This document shows positions 32,094-44,938 of a stretch of DNA of 64,000 nt, one piece after another. The stretch lies in the NCBI GenBank assembly GCA_026390135.1, contig JAPLGN010000054.1, positions 52,539 to 116,538 on the forward strand, read 5' to 3'. This DNA is from Campylobacterales bacterium (GTDB taxonomy: Bacteria > Campylobacterota > Campylobacteria > Campylobacterales > Sulfurimonadaceae). Position numbers and translations under genes: made by a program. Under the pieces are notes generated by a model. It made no database searches, had not been told where the DNA came from, and saw only the letters and a list, made by a program, of their open reading frames with translations. Within the stretch, counting starts at the first letter, position 1; every line of letters begins with the position of its first letter.

Positions 32094-32445
32094 TCAAAGA
32101 GCGATAGAACGTGTTCGGGTAATAGCCAAAAAAATTGGTTTTATCGAAAATATTATCCGTGCTCGCGGTTCTATTATCAACGCTTTGGAAGATGAAGAGA
32201 ACTCACGAGCCTCAATCATGATGCACCTCACATCCATTGCTGAACAGTTTGATAAACTTTTACACGCAGGCGAACTCGAAATACTCACACACTTCGAGAA
32301 ACAAGACATAAAAGGAAGCTATGAACTTCGTAATTTCATCGCACACGATTATGAGGGAATTGATCTGTATATTGTTGAAAATGTTATTGAAGAACGATTG
32401 CCCGTCATAGCGCAAGCGGTCAAGAAGATACTTTGCGAAAAGTAG
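32086..32445 (+). CDS. HEPN-domain toxin (HepT-like, DUF86)
   Basis: Overlaps the MNT gene; RNFIAHDY matches the RX4HXY HEPN RNase motif. Confidence 0.87.
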   Translation: MYSQRAIERVRVIAKKIGFIENIIRARGSIINALEDEENSRASIMMHLTSIAEQFDKLLHAGELEILTHFEKQDIKGSYELRNFIAHDYEGIDLYIVENVIEERLPVIAQAVKKILCEK

Positions 32446-32484
32446 CCTTCTAGTTTGCATTCCCACTCAGAGAGCACAAACGAG

Positions 32485-32520
32485 GGAAAATGAAGATTAA
32501 ATACCTGACCCCTTAATTTA
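32485..32520. repeat. Diverged copy of the AAGTGAAGATT...CTGACCC motif
   Basis: gaaaatgaagattaaatacctgacccctt resembles the reverse complement of the 33639/33845 repeat (gaaaagtgaagattgaatagctgaccctttgg). Confidence 0.5.
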
Positions 32521-32561
32521 AAAAGTGAAGATTATATGAGGAGTGTAATTTATCGATTTTA

Positions 32562-33266
32562 TTATTTTGCCACCAATACTTGACCAAATATAGTTTTGTA
32601 GACAATTACTCGTTCAAATACATCTGTTTCTATCTTTTTAAAAGCATCCACTTGAATTTCTTGGTCTTGGGCTGGATTCATGTAATCAACAACAATAAGC
32701 AACCAATAAACATCACATTTCTTATATTTTTTGGAGCGATGTTCTTTTGTTTTGACAATATCTACTAATTGTTCCACTACCAGCATTGGTACATCATGAA
32801 CTTGGACGACTCTCCACTTTGTGTCTTTGTAATTTTTATTATTCAAATAGACAAATGAGAGTTCAGGTATATGCTTGAATGTACCTCTGCATATTTCCCC
32901 TGTTTCAGAATTTTGAATTTGCGTTGCGAGATGTATTAGTTGATTAACGAGAATTTTCTGGTCTTTAATTGGGTACGATTTATCAAACCCAAAAGATATC
33001 TCAAACTTTTTGCCGTTTTGCTTCTGATATAGATTCTGAGTAGTTGAAACAACTTGCTCTCGCCGTCCACTTTGTACTTGTTCACTTTCTGAAAGAGCGC
33101 CACTTTTATGATAGAAGTTGGTTATTTCGATTCCTATTATACTTTCACCATCTATAATTACATCAGGCGCATCTCCATAAATCACAGTACCAAGTGGCAG
33201 TGGATAATCTTTGCGGAACATTTCAAAATAATATTTTTCTATATCCTGATTCGAAGGCTTTTTCAT
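32562..33266 (-). CDS. Hypothetical protein, possible PD-(D/E)XK-like nuclease
   Basis: APDVIIDGESIIGIEITNF resembles a PD-X(n)-EXT variant core. Confidence 0.5.
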   Translation of the reverse strand: MKKPSNQDIEKYYFEMFRKDYPLPLGTVIYGDAPDVIIDGESIIGIEITNFYHKSGALSESEQVQSGRREQVVSTTQNLYQKQNGKKFEISFGFDKSYPIKDQKILVNQLIHLATQIQNSETGEICRGTFKHIPELSFVYLNNKNYKDTKWRVVQVHDVPMLVVEQLVDIVKTKEHRSKKYKKCDVYWLLIVVDYMNPAQDQEIQVDAFKKIETDVFERVIVYKTIFGQVLVAK

Positions 33267-33325
33267 AATAATCTTTTTGGGGTTTTGATTGGTCTCAAGT
33301 AGCTCATTAAAATATTTTTATTTAA

Positions 33326-33619
33326 TTAGACAAACCAATAAACTATCAAAATAGGAATACAAATAACACTTAAGGTTGAAAATAGCATAAAATTTGCAAA
33401 TACAAATTTCAATAACATTGACGCATTTCTTGCACTTCCTAAATTATCTGAACGCACCCAGTCGCTATTGATCAAAGAAATTATAGAACTAACAATAAAA
33501 AAAACAGGGACCCATAATAAATCTTTGTCATTTACAATCCCAATTATCAGCCCTATAGTCGATATTATAATTCCAAGATTTAGTTTCATTTTACTTCCAA
33601 CTATTTTTTGTATAGACAC
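33326..33619 (-). CDS. Small hypothetical membrane protein
   Basis: Hydrophobic segments; likely start at the internal Met (MKLNLGIIIST). Confidence 0.5.
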   Translation of the reverse strand: MSIQKIVGSKMKLNLGIIISTIGLIIGIVNDKDLLWVPVFFIVSSIISLINSDWVRSDNLGSARNASMLLKFVFANFMLFSTLSVICIPILIVYWFV

Positions 33620-33638
33620 TATAACATGTGTAGGCTGT

Positions 33639-33678
33639 AACCAAAGGGTCAGCTATTCAATCTTCACTTTTCCCATCA
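33639..33678. repeat. 40-bp direct repeat, copy 1
   Basis: aaccaaagggtcagctattcaatcttcacttttcccatca. Confidence 0.92.
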
Positions 33679-33842
33679 ACTATAATGAAACCTCGCCGTG
33701 ATGATCCTGATCGTCCCCTCTTCCACTTCATAAATCAGCCGATGTTCGCTGTCGATCCGTCGTGACCAACACCCTGAGAGTTCAAAACGGAGCGGTTCGG
33801 GTTTTCCGATTCCTTCAAACGGAGTACGTTGAATCGATTTTA
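33676..33842 (-). pseudogene. YoeB-type toxin C-terminal remnant
   Basis: Minus-strand reading [54 protein letters not shown]; YoeB C-terminus with the N-terminal part missing. Confidence 0.87.
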
Positions 33843-33844
33843 TA

Positions 33845-33884
33845 AACCAAAGGGTCAGCTATTCAATCTTCACTTTTCCCATCA
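33845..33884. repeat. 40-bp direct repeat, copy 2
   Basis: Identical 40-mer to 33639-33678, offset 206 bp. Confidence 0.92.
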
Positions 33885-33940
33885 TAATTTACCCATATAA
33901 AAGTATTGCTCATTTTTAACAAATATACTACACTACTCAT

Positions 33941-34157
33941 ATGAAGAAAACCGTTAAATATTCCGATGAACCAATCGTAGATTTGAAAATCATAGCCGAT
34001 TTTTTACCGCCTCTGAATGATTTAATTTTTAAAGATGACACGGTCAAAATCACCATTTCATTGACCAAAGAGAGTGTCGAATTCTTTAAAAAAGAGGCAG
34101 AAAAACACCATACGCAATCTATTGGATGTGTATGCGACCAATCATCAGGTAAAATAG
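33941..34157 (+). pseudogene. CopG/RHH-type antitoxin, frameshifted by a small internal deletion
   Basis: DTVKITISLTKESVEFFKKEAEKHHTQ, then frame change; expected C-terminal helix LLDVYATNHQVK* reads in another frame at 34119-34157. Confidence 0.7.
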
Positions 34158-34226
34158 CTAAACAGCTCCTTCACTTTGTTTGAATAATCACATCTCCATT
34201 CCAAACGAAGACGTTGAAGAGATATA

Positions 34227-34592
34227 TTATAAAGCAAAATTATGTTTTAGCCGTGAATCGATATGTAAAGATAAAACTACTGAGATTCGATCCAAGATCA
34301 TATTAACTCTTATCAAATATTCAGACAAATGCATACTGTATTTATCAGCTCCTGCACTGTTCTCCTCCAACTCTCCAAGTATTTCCATAAGTGAGCGAAT
34401 AAAATCGCGATGTTTTAAACAGTTCTTACATAGTTGGATATTTGAACACATTCCGGAGTTCATTGTAAAATATGCCTCTTCTGTTGCTATGCTGAGTCGT
34501 GTAAAGTAGTCACTTTTTGAACTATCCGGGAAGCTAAGCAAAACTTGAATTGTCCTAAATTGTGATTGAGCCTTTTTAAATATATTTTCCAT
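34227..34592 (-). CDS. Hypothetical protein
   Basis: 121-aa ORF with Cys pairs (CSNIQLCKNCLKH). Confidence 0.45.
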   Translation of the reverse strand: MENIFKKAQSQFRTIQVLLSFPDSSKSDYFTRLSIATEEAYFTMNSGMCSNIQLCKNCLKHRDFIRSLMEILGELEENSAGADKYSMHLSEYLIRVNMILDRISVVLSLHIDSRLKHNFAL

Positions 34593-34806
34593 AGTTAAAT
34601 CCTATTTTTTAAAATTTTATGATTATGCCATAAAAAAGTAAATTTGTGTATGTATAAATATTGTTTTATATTTTTATATATTCTTATAGTATCTAAAATT
34701 TCGTACGTTATAAGGATAAATCTTATTATGACTTAAGTAATAAGATTAAAAAAACAGCCTACTTTTTAACCACCCTAAATCGCAATAGTTCACTATAATC
34801 TCTATT

Positions 34807-36417
34807 ATGGAAAACTTACTCTTATCAATCTTTTTAACCATTGCTATCGCGACGGTGCTCAATATCATCCTAAAGCAATTCGGTATCTCGCATATCATCG
34901 GCTATATCGCTACGGGGACGATTGTTAGTACCCTTTTTGGCTTCAACGGGTCGGCAAACGATTCACTCGATTTTATCGGGGAATTTGGGATTGTATTTTT
35001 GATGTTTACCATCGGACTGGAGCTGAGTCTGGAAAAAATCAAAAAGATGAAAGAAATTCTCCTCACCAACGGGATACTCCAAGTGCTCTTCAGCGTCGTG
35101 GTGATCTTTCTACTCTCTTTTTATCTATTTAATCTCAATTTTAATACATCACTTATCATCTCGTTGGCTTTTTCGCTTTCATCCACCGCCATCGTCCTAA
35201 CCTACCTCAAAGAGTCCAAAGACATACACACACCGTATGGTCAAAAATCGATGGGAATTTTGATCTTTCAGGATCTCGCTGTTATCCCTATTTTGCTCCT
35301 CATCACCTTTTTATCCAACGATACCCTCTCTCTGGTCGAAGTCCTATGGAAAACGATATTCTCAGCTATTTTTGTTCTGGTCTTTATGTTTACCATTGGT
35401 GAAAAGATTGTTAACGCACTTTTGCAGTTTTCTGCTAAAACAGAGCTTGAAGAACTCTTTTTGGGTTCAGTATTTTCCATTCTTATCGGTGCTTCACTGC
35501 TTGCCCACAGTATGGGATTTACTTACTCGCTTGGAGCGTTTATAGCAGGGATGATTATTGCCGACACCCGTTTTAACGTCAAAGTCGAATCGGATATTGC
35601 AAGCTACAAAGATCTGCTTCTTGGAGCCTTTTTCTTCGGTGTTGGGACCAAGATAGATATGCTCTATTTTTTAGAAAATATCCACATCATCACGTTTATT
35701 TTCATCTTTGCCATGCTCTTTAAAGCGGTGGTTATTTATGGCATCATCAGACGTAACTCCGATAAAAATACTTCAGCCAAAACAGCACTCGCACTTGCGC
35801 AGATTGGGGAATTTTCGTTTGCCATTTTCGCTCTTGCAGGGTCGCAAAATCTTATTTCTCAAGAAATGTCCAGTTTTTTGATCCTTGTGAGTGTTATTTC
35901 TATGATTCTCACTCCGTTTATTATCGGAAATATTTATAAACTCTCTTCTTATTTTGAAAAAGAGTTTTACGAATCCGACGTTATTACACCTATCGAACGC
36001 CAAGATCACATTATCGTCGCAGGATTCGCAACACTTGGAAAGATTGTTGCCGCTTCTTTACAGGCAAAAGGGGCAAATTTCATCATCATCTCCGATAACT
36101 TAAAACACGTTTTACATGCCAGAAAGCTCGGCTATATGGCGTATTTCGGGCACCTAAATAAACTTCCTGTTTTGGAGTCATTGATGGTCAAAGAGGCAAA
36201 AGCTGTCATCATCACAATGAGCAGTGAGCACAATAGACGTCTCATCAGTGAAGCCATCCTCAACTACAGTAAAGAAGCCAATATCATTATCCAAATCGAC
36301 AGTGCCGAAGAGCGAAAAAGTATGAGAGACCTACCGGGATTAGAGTTTGTAGATTCAAGTTTTGAAGTGGCAGACTTACTCGTGAGACATGCACTTAAAA
36401 ATGAGTATTTAAAGTAA
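34807..36417 (+). CDS. CPA2-type cation:proton antiporter with C-terminal TrkA-N domain (KefB/C-like)
   Basis: GYIATGTIVSTLFG; MFTIGLELSLEKIKKM; C-terminal DHIIVAGFATLGKIVAASLQAKG. Confidence 0.92.
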   Translation: MENLLLSIFLTIAIATVLNIILKQFGISHIIGYIATGTIVSTLFGFNGSANDSLDFIGEFGIVFLMFTIGLELSLEKIKKMKEILLTNGILQVLFSVVVIFLLSFYLFNLNFNTSLIISLAFSLSSTAIVLTYLKESKDIHTPYGQKSMGILIFQDLAVIPILLLITFLSNDTLSLVEVLWKTIFSAIFVLVFMFTIGEKIVNALLQFSAKTELEELFLGSVFSILIGASLLAHSMGFTYSLGAFIAGMIIADTRFNVKVESDIASYKDLLLGAFFFGVGTKIDMLYFLENIHIITFIFIFAMLFKAVVIYGIIRRNSDKNTSAKTALALAQIGEFSFAIFALAGSQNLISQEMSSFLILVSVISMILTPFIIGNIYKLSSYFEKEFYESDVITPIERQDHIIVAGFATLGKIVAASLQAKGANFIIISDNLKHVLHARKLGYMAYFGHLNKLPVLESLMVKEAKAVIITMSSEHNRRLISEAILNYSKEANIIIQIDSAEERKSMRDLPGLEFVDSSFEVADLLVRHALKNEYLK

Positions 36418-36494
36418 ATTGAAACCTAATTATCATTAATTAACTATTTTTGCGGTAAAATTGGGAGATTTATTTACTTAAGGTGTTTACAAAT

Positions 36495-36938
36495 ATGATG
36501 GATGTCGTTCAAATACAAAAAATTTTACCCCACCGTTTTCCTTTTCTCCTCGTCGATAGAGTAACTGATATTACTCCGAACGAATCGCTTATTGGCTTTA
36601 AAAATATCACCATTGGTGAACAAATCTTCGAAGGTCATTTTCCCGGTCACCCTATCTATCCTGGTGTTATGATTTTAGAGGGAATGGCACAAGCCGGTGG
36701 AATCTTGGCATTTCAAAGCATGGATATGACAGAAGAAGAAGCAGCTAAAAAAGTAGTCTATTTCATGAGTATCGATGGTGCAAAATTTCGTGCCCCAGTC
36801 CGTCCCGGTGATCGCCTCCAATACCGCATGAAAGTCATCAAACACAAAGGTTCCATCTGGGTTTTAGAGGGTAAAGCATACGTAGATGATACTCTTGTTG
36901 CTCAAGCTGAACTCAAAGCTATGATTGTGGACAAGTAA
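36495..36938 (+). CDS. fabZ: 3-hydroxyacyl-ACP dehydratase FabZ
   Basis: [39 protein letters not shown]. Confidence 0.97.
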   Translation: MMDVVQIQKILPHRFPFLLVDRVTDITPNESLIGFKNITIGEQIFEGHFPGHPIYPGVMILEGMAQAGGILAFQSMDMTEEEAAKKVVYFMSIDGAKFRAPVRPGDRLQYRMKVIKHKGSIWVLEGKAYVDDTLVAQAELKAMIVDK

Positions 36939-36944
36939 GACATT

Positions 36945-37730
36945 ATGAGTAAAATATCTCCACTTGCAGTGATTGAAGAGGGTGCTCTTATCGCAGAAGA
37001 TGTTGAAATCGGACCTTTTTGCTTTATCTCCAGCCAATCTACGATTGGAAAAGGGACTAAAATCGCCGCCAGTACGTGTATTTATGGAAAAACCACCATT
37101 GGCGAAAACAATACTATTTTTTCTCATGCTGTTTTGGGCTCCATTCCCCAAGACTTAAAGTACGCAGGTGAAGAAGTTGAACTTATCATTGGTGACCATA
37201 ATACTATTCGTGAGTTCACACTTTTTAATCCAGGAACTGCAGGTGGCGGGAGTAAAACCGTCGTAGGTGATCACAATCTCTTTATGGGATATGTTCACTT
37301 AGGGCATGATGTTATCATCGGTGATCACTGCATCCTTGCTAATGCCGCAACCCTTGCAGGACACGTAGAGATGGGAAATCATGCTGTTGTCGGCGGTATG
37401 ACACCAATTCATCAGTTTGTAAAGATTGGGGATTATGCCATGGTAGCCGGAGCGTCGGCTCTCTCACAAGATGTACCTCCTTATTGTCTGGTAGAAGGTA
37501 ATCGAGCAGTATTGCGAGGACTTAATCTCAACGGTCTTCGCCGTCATGTCGCGCGTGAAGATATTGACGTTCTACGAGCTGCCTATCGAGAACTTTTTGA
37601 GTCAGGGAAACCTCTCCAAGAAAATGCATCCGCACTACTAGAAGCCACGTCAAGTGAGTATGTAAAAAATATATGTACCTTTATTATTAACACCAAACGG
37701 GGCATCCCCTTCGAAAGGAAAGAATCATGA
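36945..37730 (+). CDS. lpxA: UDP-N-acetylglucosamine acyltransferase LpxA
   Basis: Left-handed beta-helix hexapeptides; [36 protein letters not shown]. Confidence 0.97.
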   Translation: MSKISPLAVIEEGALIAEDVEIGPFCFISSQSTIGKGTKIAASTCIYGKTTIGENNTIFSHAVLGSIPQDLKYAGEEVELIIGDHNTIREFTLFNPGTAGGGSKTVVGDHNLFMGYVHLGHDVIIGDHCILANAATLAGHVEMGNHAVVGGMTPIHQFVKIGDYAMVAGASALSQDVPPYCLVEGNRAVLRGLNLNGLRRHVAREDIDVLRAAYRELFESGKPLQENASALLEATSSEYVKNICTFIINTKRGIPFERKES

Positions 37731-38959
37731 TTCACCGTCATTGTAGCTTCTGTGAGGCACAAGAGAGCGACCAAAACCCACTTATTGCTGGTAACAATGT
37801 TTACATTTGTAAAAACTGTGTATTTTCAGCTTACAAAATTATGTTTGGAGAGAACAGCAATGATTCTTCCGCTGCACATGAGCATTTAAATACTGAATTG
37901 TTGACTCCAAAAGAACTCAATACTTTTTTAGGGCAATACATTATTGGTCAAGAGCGTGCCCGTAAACTTCTTTCTGTCGCTGTTTACAATCATTACAAAC
38001 GAATTTTTAAGCATCATAATGTAGAAGATGATACTGAAATTGCCAAATCCAATGTCTTGCTCATTGGTCCTACCGGAAGCGGTAAAACACTAATGGCGCA
38101 AACCATTGCGCGTGTTCTTAATGTCCCTATCGCCATTGCCGATGCAACCAGTCTTACGGAAGCTGGATACGTTGGTGAGGATGTTGAAAACATCCTTACT
38201 AAACTTCTCCAAGCTGCTGATGGTGATATTGAGCGCGCGCAACAGGGAATTGTCTTTATCGATGAAATTGACAAAATTTCCCGTATGAGTGAAAACCGTT
38301 CTATCACCCGTGACGTCTCGGGCGAAGGGGTTCAACAAGCACTTCTTAAAATCATCGAAGGCGCTATCGTCAACATTCCTCCAAAAGGAGGTCGTAAACA
38401 TCCAAATCAAGACTTTATCCAAATCGATACGTCTGGAATTCTCTTTATTTGTGGTGGTGCATTTGATGGATTAGGACAAATTTTAGAGCGTAAAAAAGGG
38501 AAAAACGTCATGGGCTTTGGCCATGAAAAACGTAATTCCGCTGAGGGTGATGATAGCTTTGAAAACGTTGAACCCGATGATTTGGTCAATTATGGTCTTA
38601 TTCCTGAGCTCATAGGACGTCTTCCAATTATTGCATCCTTGAATAAAATCACAGAAGAAGAAATGGTACGTATTCTCACCGAGCCAAAAAACTGTCTCGC
38701 AAAACAATACATCAAACTTTTTGCCATCGATGATGTTGAGCTTACCTTCGAAAAAGAGGCATTGAATGCTATTGCAGCCAAAGCCCTTACTCGTAAAACA
38801 GGAGCACGCGGTCTTCGTGCAATCTTAGAAGAAATCATGGGTGACATCATGTATGAACTCCCAGAATACAGCGGATACGAAGTGATCATCACCAAAGAAG
38901 TAGTTGATGAAGCATCCCTTCCAGTTTACATCAAAAAAACGTCTCAAAAAAGCGCATAG
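37727..38959 (+). CDS. clpX: ATP-dependent Clp protease ATP-binding subunit ClpX
   Basis: Zinc finger [42 protein letters not shown]. Confidence 0.97.
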   Translation: MIHRHCSFCEAQESDQNPLIAGNNVYICKNCVFSAYKIMFGENSNDSSAAHEHLNTELLTPKELNTFLGQYIIGQERARKLLSVAVYNHYKRIFKHHNVEDDTEIAKSNVLLIGPTGSGKTLMAQTIARVLNVPIAIADATSLTEAGYVGEDVENILTKLLQAADGDIERAQQGIVFIDEIDKISRMSENRSITRDVSGEGVQQALLKIIEGAIVNIPPKGGRKHPNQDFIQIDTSGILFICGGAFDGLGQILERKKGKNVMGFGHEKRNSAEGDDSFENVEPDDLVNYGLIPELIGRLPIIASLNKITEEEMVRILTEPKNCLAKQYIKLFAIDDVELTFEKEALNAIAAKALTRKTGARGLRAILEEIMGDIMYELPEYSGYEVIITKEVVDEASLPVYIKKTSQKSA

Positions 38960-38968
38960 GACATAATA

Positions 38969-40006
38969 ATGCTATTTAATAAACTTATCGGACTCTTTTC
39001 AAACGACCTTGCCATTGACTTAGGCACCGCAAACACCCTTGTAATTGTTAAGGGAAAAGGCATTGTTATCAATGAGCCTTCCGTTGTTGCGGTAAAAACA
39101 GAAAAGTATGGTCAACAAAGAGTCCTCGCAGTAGGGCGTGAAGCCAAAGAGATGGTTGGTAAAACACCGGGAAATATCAAGGCAATCCGCCCTATGAAAG
39201 ACGGAGTAATCGCAGATTTCGATATGACTGAAAAAATGATTCGCCGATTTATTGAAAAAGCGCATGGACGACGAAACCTTATTAGTCCGCGTATTATCAT
39301 TTGTATCCCTTATGGATTAACACAAGTTGAGCGTAAAGCAGTGCGTGAATCGGCGATGAGTGCAGGGGCTCGTGAAGTCTATCTCATCGATGAACCTATG
39401 GCTGCCGCAATCGGCGCAGGAATTGATATCCGTGAACCAAAAGGAAATGTCATCGTTGATATTGGTGGCGGAACAACAGAAATTGGTGTTGTCTCGTTGG
39501 GAGGACTGGTACTATGCCGCTCTATTCGAGTTGCTGGAGACAAAATCGACCGTGCTATCATGGATTATGTTAAACGTAAATACAATCTCCTTATCGGTGA
39601 GCGTATCGCAGAGGACATCAAAATCAATATCGGTACGGCTATGCCCTTAGCCCAAGAACTCAAAATGATTATCAACGGCCGTGACCAGGTAGAGGGGTTA
39701 TTAACCTCGATCGAGCTATCAAGCGAAGATGCGCGTGAAGCAATGCGAGATCCTCTTAAAGAAATTCTTGAAGCATTGCGCGATGTGTTAGAAAATATGC
39801 CACCCGATTTAGCGGGTGATATTGTCAACAACGGTGTTATTCTGACAGGTGGTGGAGCATTGATTCGACAACTGGATAAATACCTTTCTGAAACCATTAA
39901 AATTCCTGTTTATGTCGCTGATGAGCCATTACTTTGTGTAGCACGGGGTACTGGACGAGCGCTCGAAGAGATCGATCAACTCCACGAACTTTTCGATAAT
40001 GAATAA
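38969..40006 (+). CDS. mreB: Rod shape-determining protein MreB
   Basis: LAIDLGTANTLV; IDEPMAAAIGAG; VDIGGGTTEIGVVSLGG. Confidence 0.98.
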   Translation: MLFNKLIGLFSNDLAIDLGTANTLVIVKGKGIVINEPSVVAVKTEKYGQQRVLAVGREAKEMVGKTPGNIKAIRPMKDGVIADFDMTEKMIRRFIEKAHGRRNLISPRIIICIPYGLTQVERKAVRESAMSAGAREVYLIDEPMAAAIGAGIDIREPKGNVIVDIGGGTTEIGVVSLGGLVLCRSIRVAGDKIDRAIMDYVKRKYNLLIGERIAEDIKINIGTAMPLAQELKMIINGRDQVEGLLTSIELSSEDAREAMRDPLKEILEALRDVLENMPPDLAGDIVNNGVILTGGGALIRQLDKYLSETIKIPVYVADEPLLCVARGTGRALEEIDQLHELFDNE

Positions 40007-40760
40007 ACAACGTCTTTCCCTCACACTTCTTCTCCTTGCATGTGTGGGCGGGGCACTTTATTTTAGCCCTTTTTTACAGACTCCCTTCATTCATCTCTCA
40101 AAAAGCATCAAAATTGCCTATCTGGACCAAATCCAAGCTTTTCAGAACACTCTTGCAAAGCATATTTTTCAAGAAAAAACCATCACCGAACTACAACAGC
40201 GCAATCGCTATTATGAACGTGAAATTTTAACCCTTCACCAAGTAGCAAGCGAATACCAAAATCTATTGAAACTTCAAAATAGTTCCATCAAAACAGTTCC
40301 CTCGGTTGAACTTGTACGTACCATCTCTTATGTGCGTATGGATGATCCTCATAAATTATGGCTTGAGATGGAGCATTTTGATCCTGCTCGTGTTTATGGT
40401 TTGATCTATCGAGGCTATGTTGCCGGTATTGTTGTAGCTAAAAATCATTCCCCTATGGCATTACTTAACGGTGACATCAAAAGTTCCTATGCCGTTTCAA
40501 TCGGAAATTCACAAGCTCCAGGGATTGTTCGAGGTAATAATGAACGTCATCTTGTTGTTGAATTTATCCCCACATGGATACCAATTTCAGTAGGAGATGA
40601 AATCGTTACTTCTGGATTGGATCGAATTTTTTTCTCCGGACTTAAGGTAGGAAAAGTAATCTCAATATCCAAAGCAAGCGGCTACCAAAGTGCTGTAGTT
40701 GAACCCTATTTTTATGCCAAAAGCCCCTCCTATTTTCACGTCATAACGAAGGTAAAATAA
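39999..40760 (+). CDS. mreC: Rod shape-determining protein MreC
   Basis: Directly follows mreB; one TM, coiled coil, then MreC beta-domain pattern. Confidence 0.9.
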   Translation: MNKQRLSLTLLLLACVGGALYFSPFLQTPFIHLSKSIKIAYLDQIQAFQNTLAKHIFQEKTITELQQRNRYYEREILTLHQVASEYQNLLKLQNSSIKTVPSVELVRTISYVRMDDPHKLWLEMEHFDPARVYGLIYRGYVAGIVVAKNHSPMALLNGDIKSSYAVSIGNSQAPGIVRGNNERHLVVEFIPTWIPISVGDEIVTSGLDRIFFSGLKVGKVISISKASGYQSAVVEPYFYAKSPSYFHVITKVK

Positions 40761-40818
40761 TCAGGTTTTAAGTGCTTTTACCCTATAATTGACAAATTTT
40801 TCTGACAAAAGGGTAAGC

Positions 40819-43922
<3,104 letters not shown>

Positions 43923-44351
43923 ATGTCAATCATCCTCGCCCAAACTGACACTACGATTGGCTTTCTCTCACAAGACAGCGCCTCTCTCGCGCGACTCAAA
44001 GGGAGAGAAGAGGGAAAACCTTTTTTAAAAGTGTTTGCTTCGCTGAACTTACTACAATCCACCGTGAGAGTTCCTCTCAAATATCGTTCATGGATTCGAC
44101 ATGCACGACATACAACTTTTGTTATTAAGAATCAAGCCGTCCGATACGTAAACGACTCAGCGCACGCCCGTTTAATTCAAAAATACGGATGGCTCTATTC
44201 TACCTCTGCTAATGAGAGCGGTCACGAATATGATAAAAACTTTTGCCTAATCCATAGCGACCATATCATAGAAGATTCGAGAGGATTCAACTCTTCCAGT
44301 CCCTCTAAAATTTTCAGACTTACCTCCCTCCAATCCAAAAAACTACGATAG
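43923..44351 (+). CDS. Sua5/YciO/YrdC family protein
   Basis: TTIGFLSQDSASLARLKGREEGKPFLKVF; LYSTSANESGHEYD. Confidence 0.82.
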   Translation: MSIILAQTDTTIGFLSQDSASLARLKGREEGKPFLKVFASLNLLQSTVRVPLKYRSWIRHARHTTFVIKNQAVRYVNDSAHARLIQKYGWLYSTSANESGHEYDKNFCLIHSDHIIEDSRGFNSSSPSKIFRLTSLQSKKLR

Positions 44352-44359
44352 GAAATAAA

Positions 44360-44938
44360 ATGAAACACGTTGTTAGTGCAAAAAACATTATGCTTGGAGC
44401 CACAGGACTTGCCGTTTTAAGTGCCCTCTCTGGATGCCAAAGTCATCAAGAAGAACAAAAACCAGAAGGTGCAAATAAATTTCTTGTTGTTGAGCAACAA
44501 ACTAGCGGGAAATACGTCATTATTGAAGAGATGCCAACCACAGGTCCTAGTCGTGCCATTATTCGTGAAACAGATCAGAATGGAACGGTACGTGAACGTG
44601 TATTAACCGAAGCAGAGATGAAAACCCTCGCAGATCAAGAGTACAAAAAAATGCAAGAGGGTAAATCAGAACTCAACGCTGAGCCTCACGGAGAGGGGAT
44701 GGGATTAGCAGGTACTATCCTCGCTGCTGCAGGCGGTGCATTGCTCGGAAATATGATCGGAAATGCTCTTATGAACAACAAAAATGTTCAAAGACACCAA
44801 GATGTCTCTAATCGCTCAGCGTATCATCAATCAGCAGGTGCAGGTGGCGCGTCATCCACGGCTAACTCAGGTAAAAAAAGCTTTTTTGGAAACAAAAGTG
44901 CAAGCAGTACCTCATCTTCTAGCAGTTACGGAGGATAA
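44360..44938 (+). CDS. UPF0323-like lipoprotein
   Basis: Lipobox LSALSGC; glycine-rich hydrophobic segment LAGTILAAAGGALLGNMIGNALM; Ser-rich tail. Confidence 0.75.
   Translation: MKHVVSAKNIMLGATGLAVLSALSGCQSHQEEQKPEGANKFLVVEQQTSGKYVIIEEMPTTGPSRAIIRETDQNGTVRERVLTEAEMKTLADQEYKKMQEGKSELNAEPHGEGMGLAGTILAAAGGALLGNMIGNALMNNKNVQRHQDVSNRSAYHQSAGAGGASSTANSGKKSFFGNKSASSTSSSSSYGG

Noticed and set aside
33639-33884. Direct repeats as a CRISPR array
   Set aside because: Only two repeats, 166-bp intervening sequence that is a toxin gene fragment, no cas genes
38014-38422. Minus-strand ORFs inside clpX
   Set aside because: Antisense to a highly conserved gene; no recognisable family
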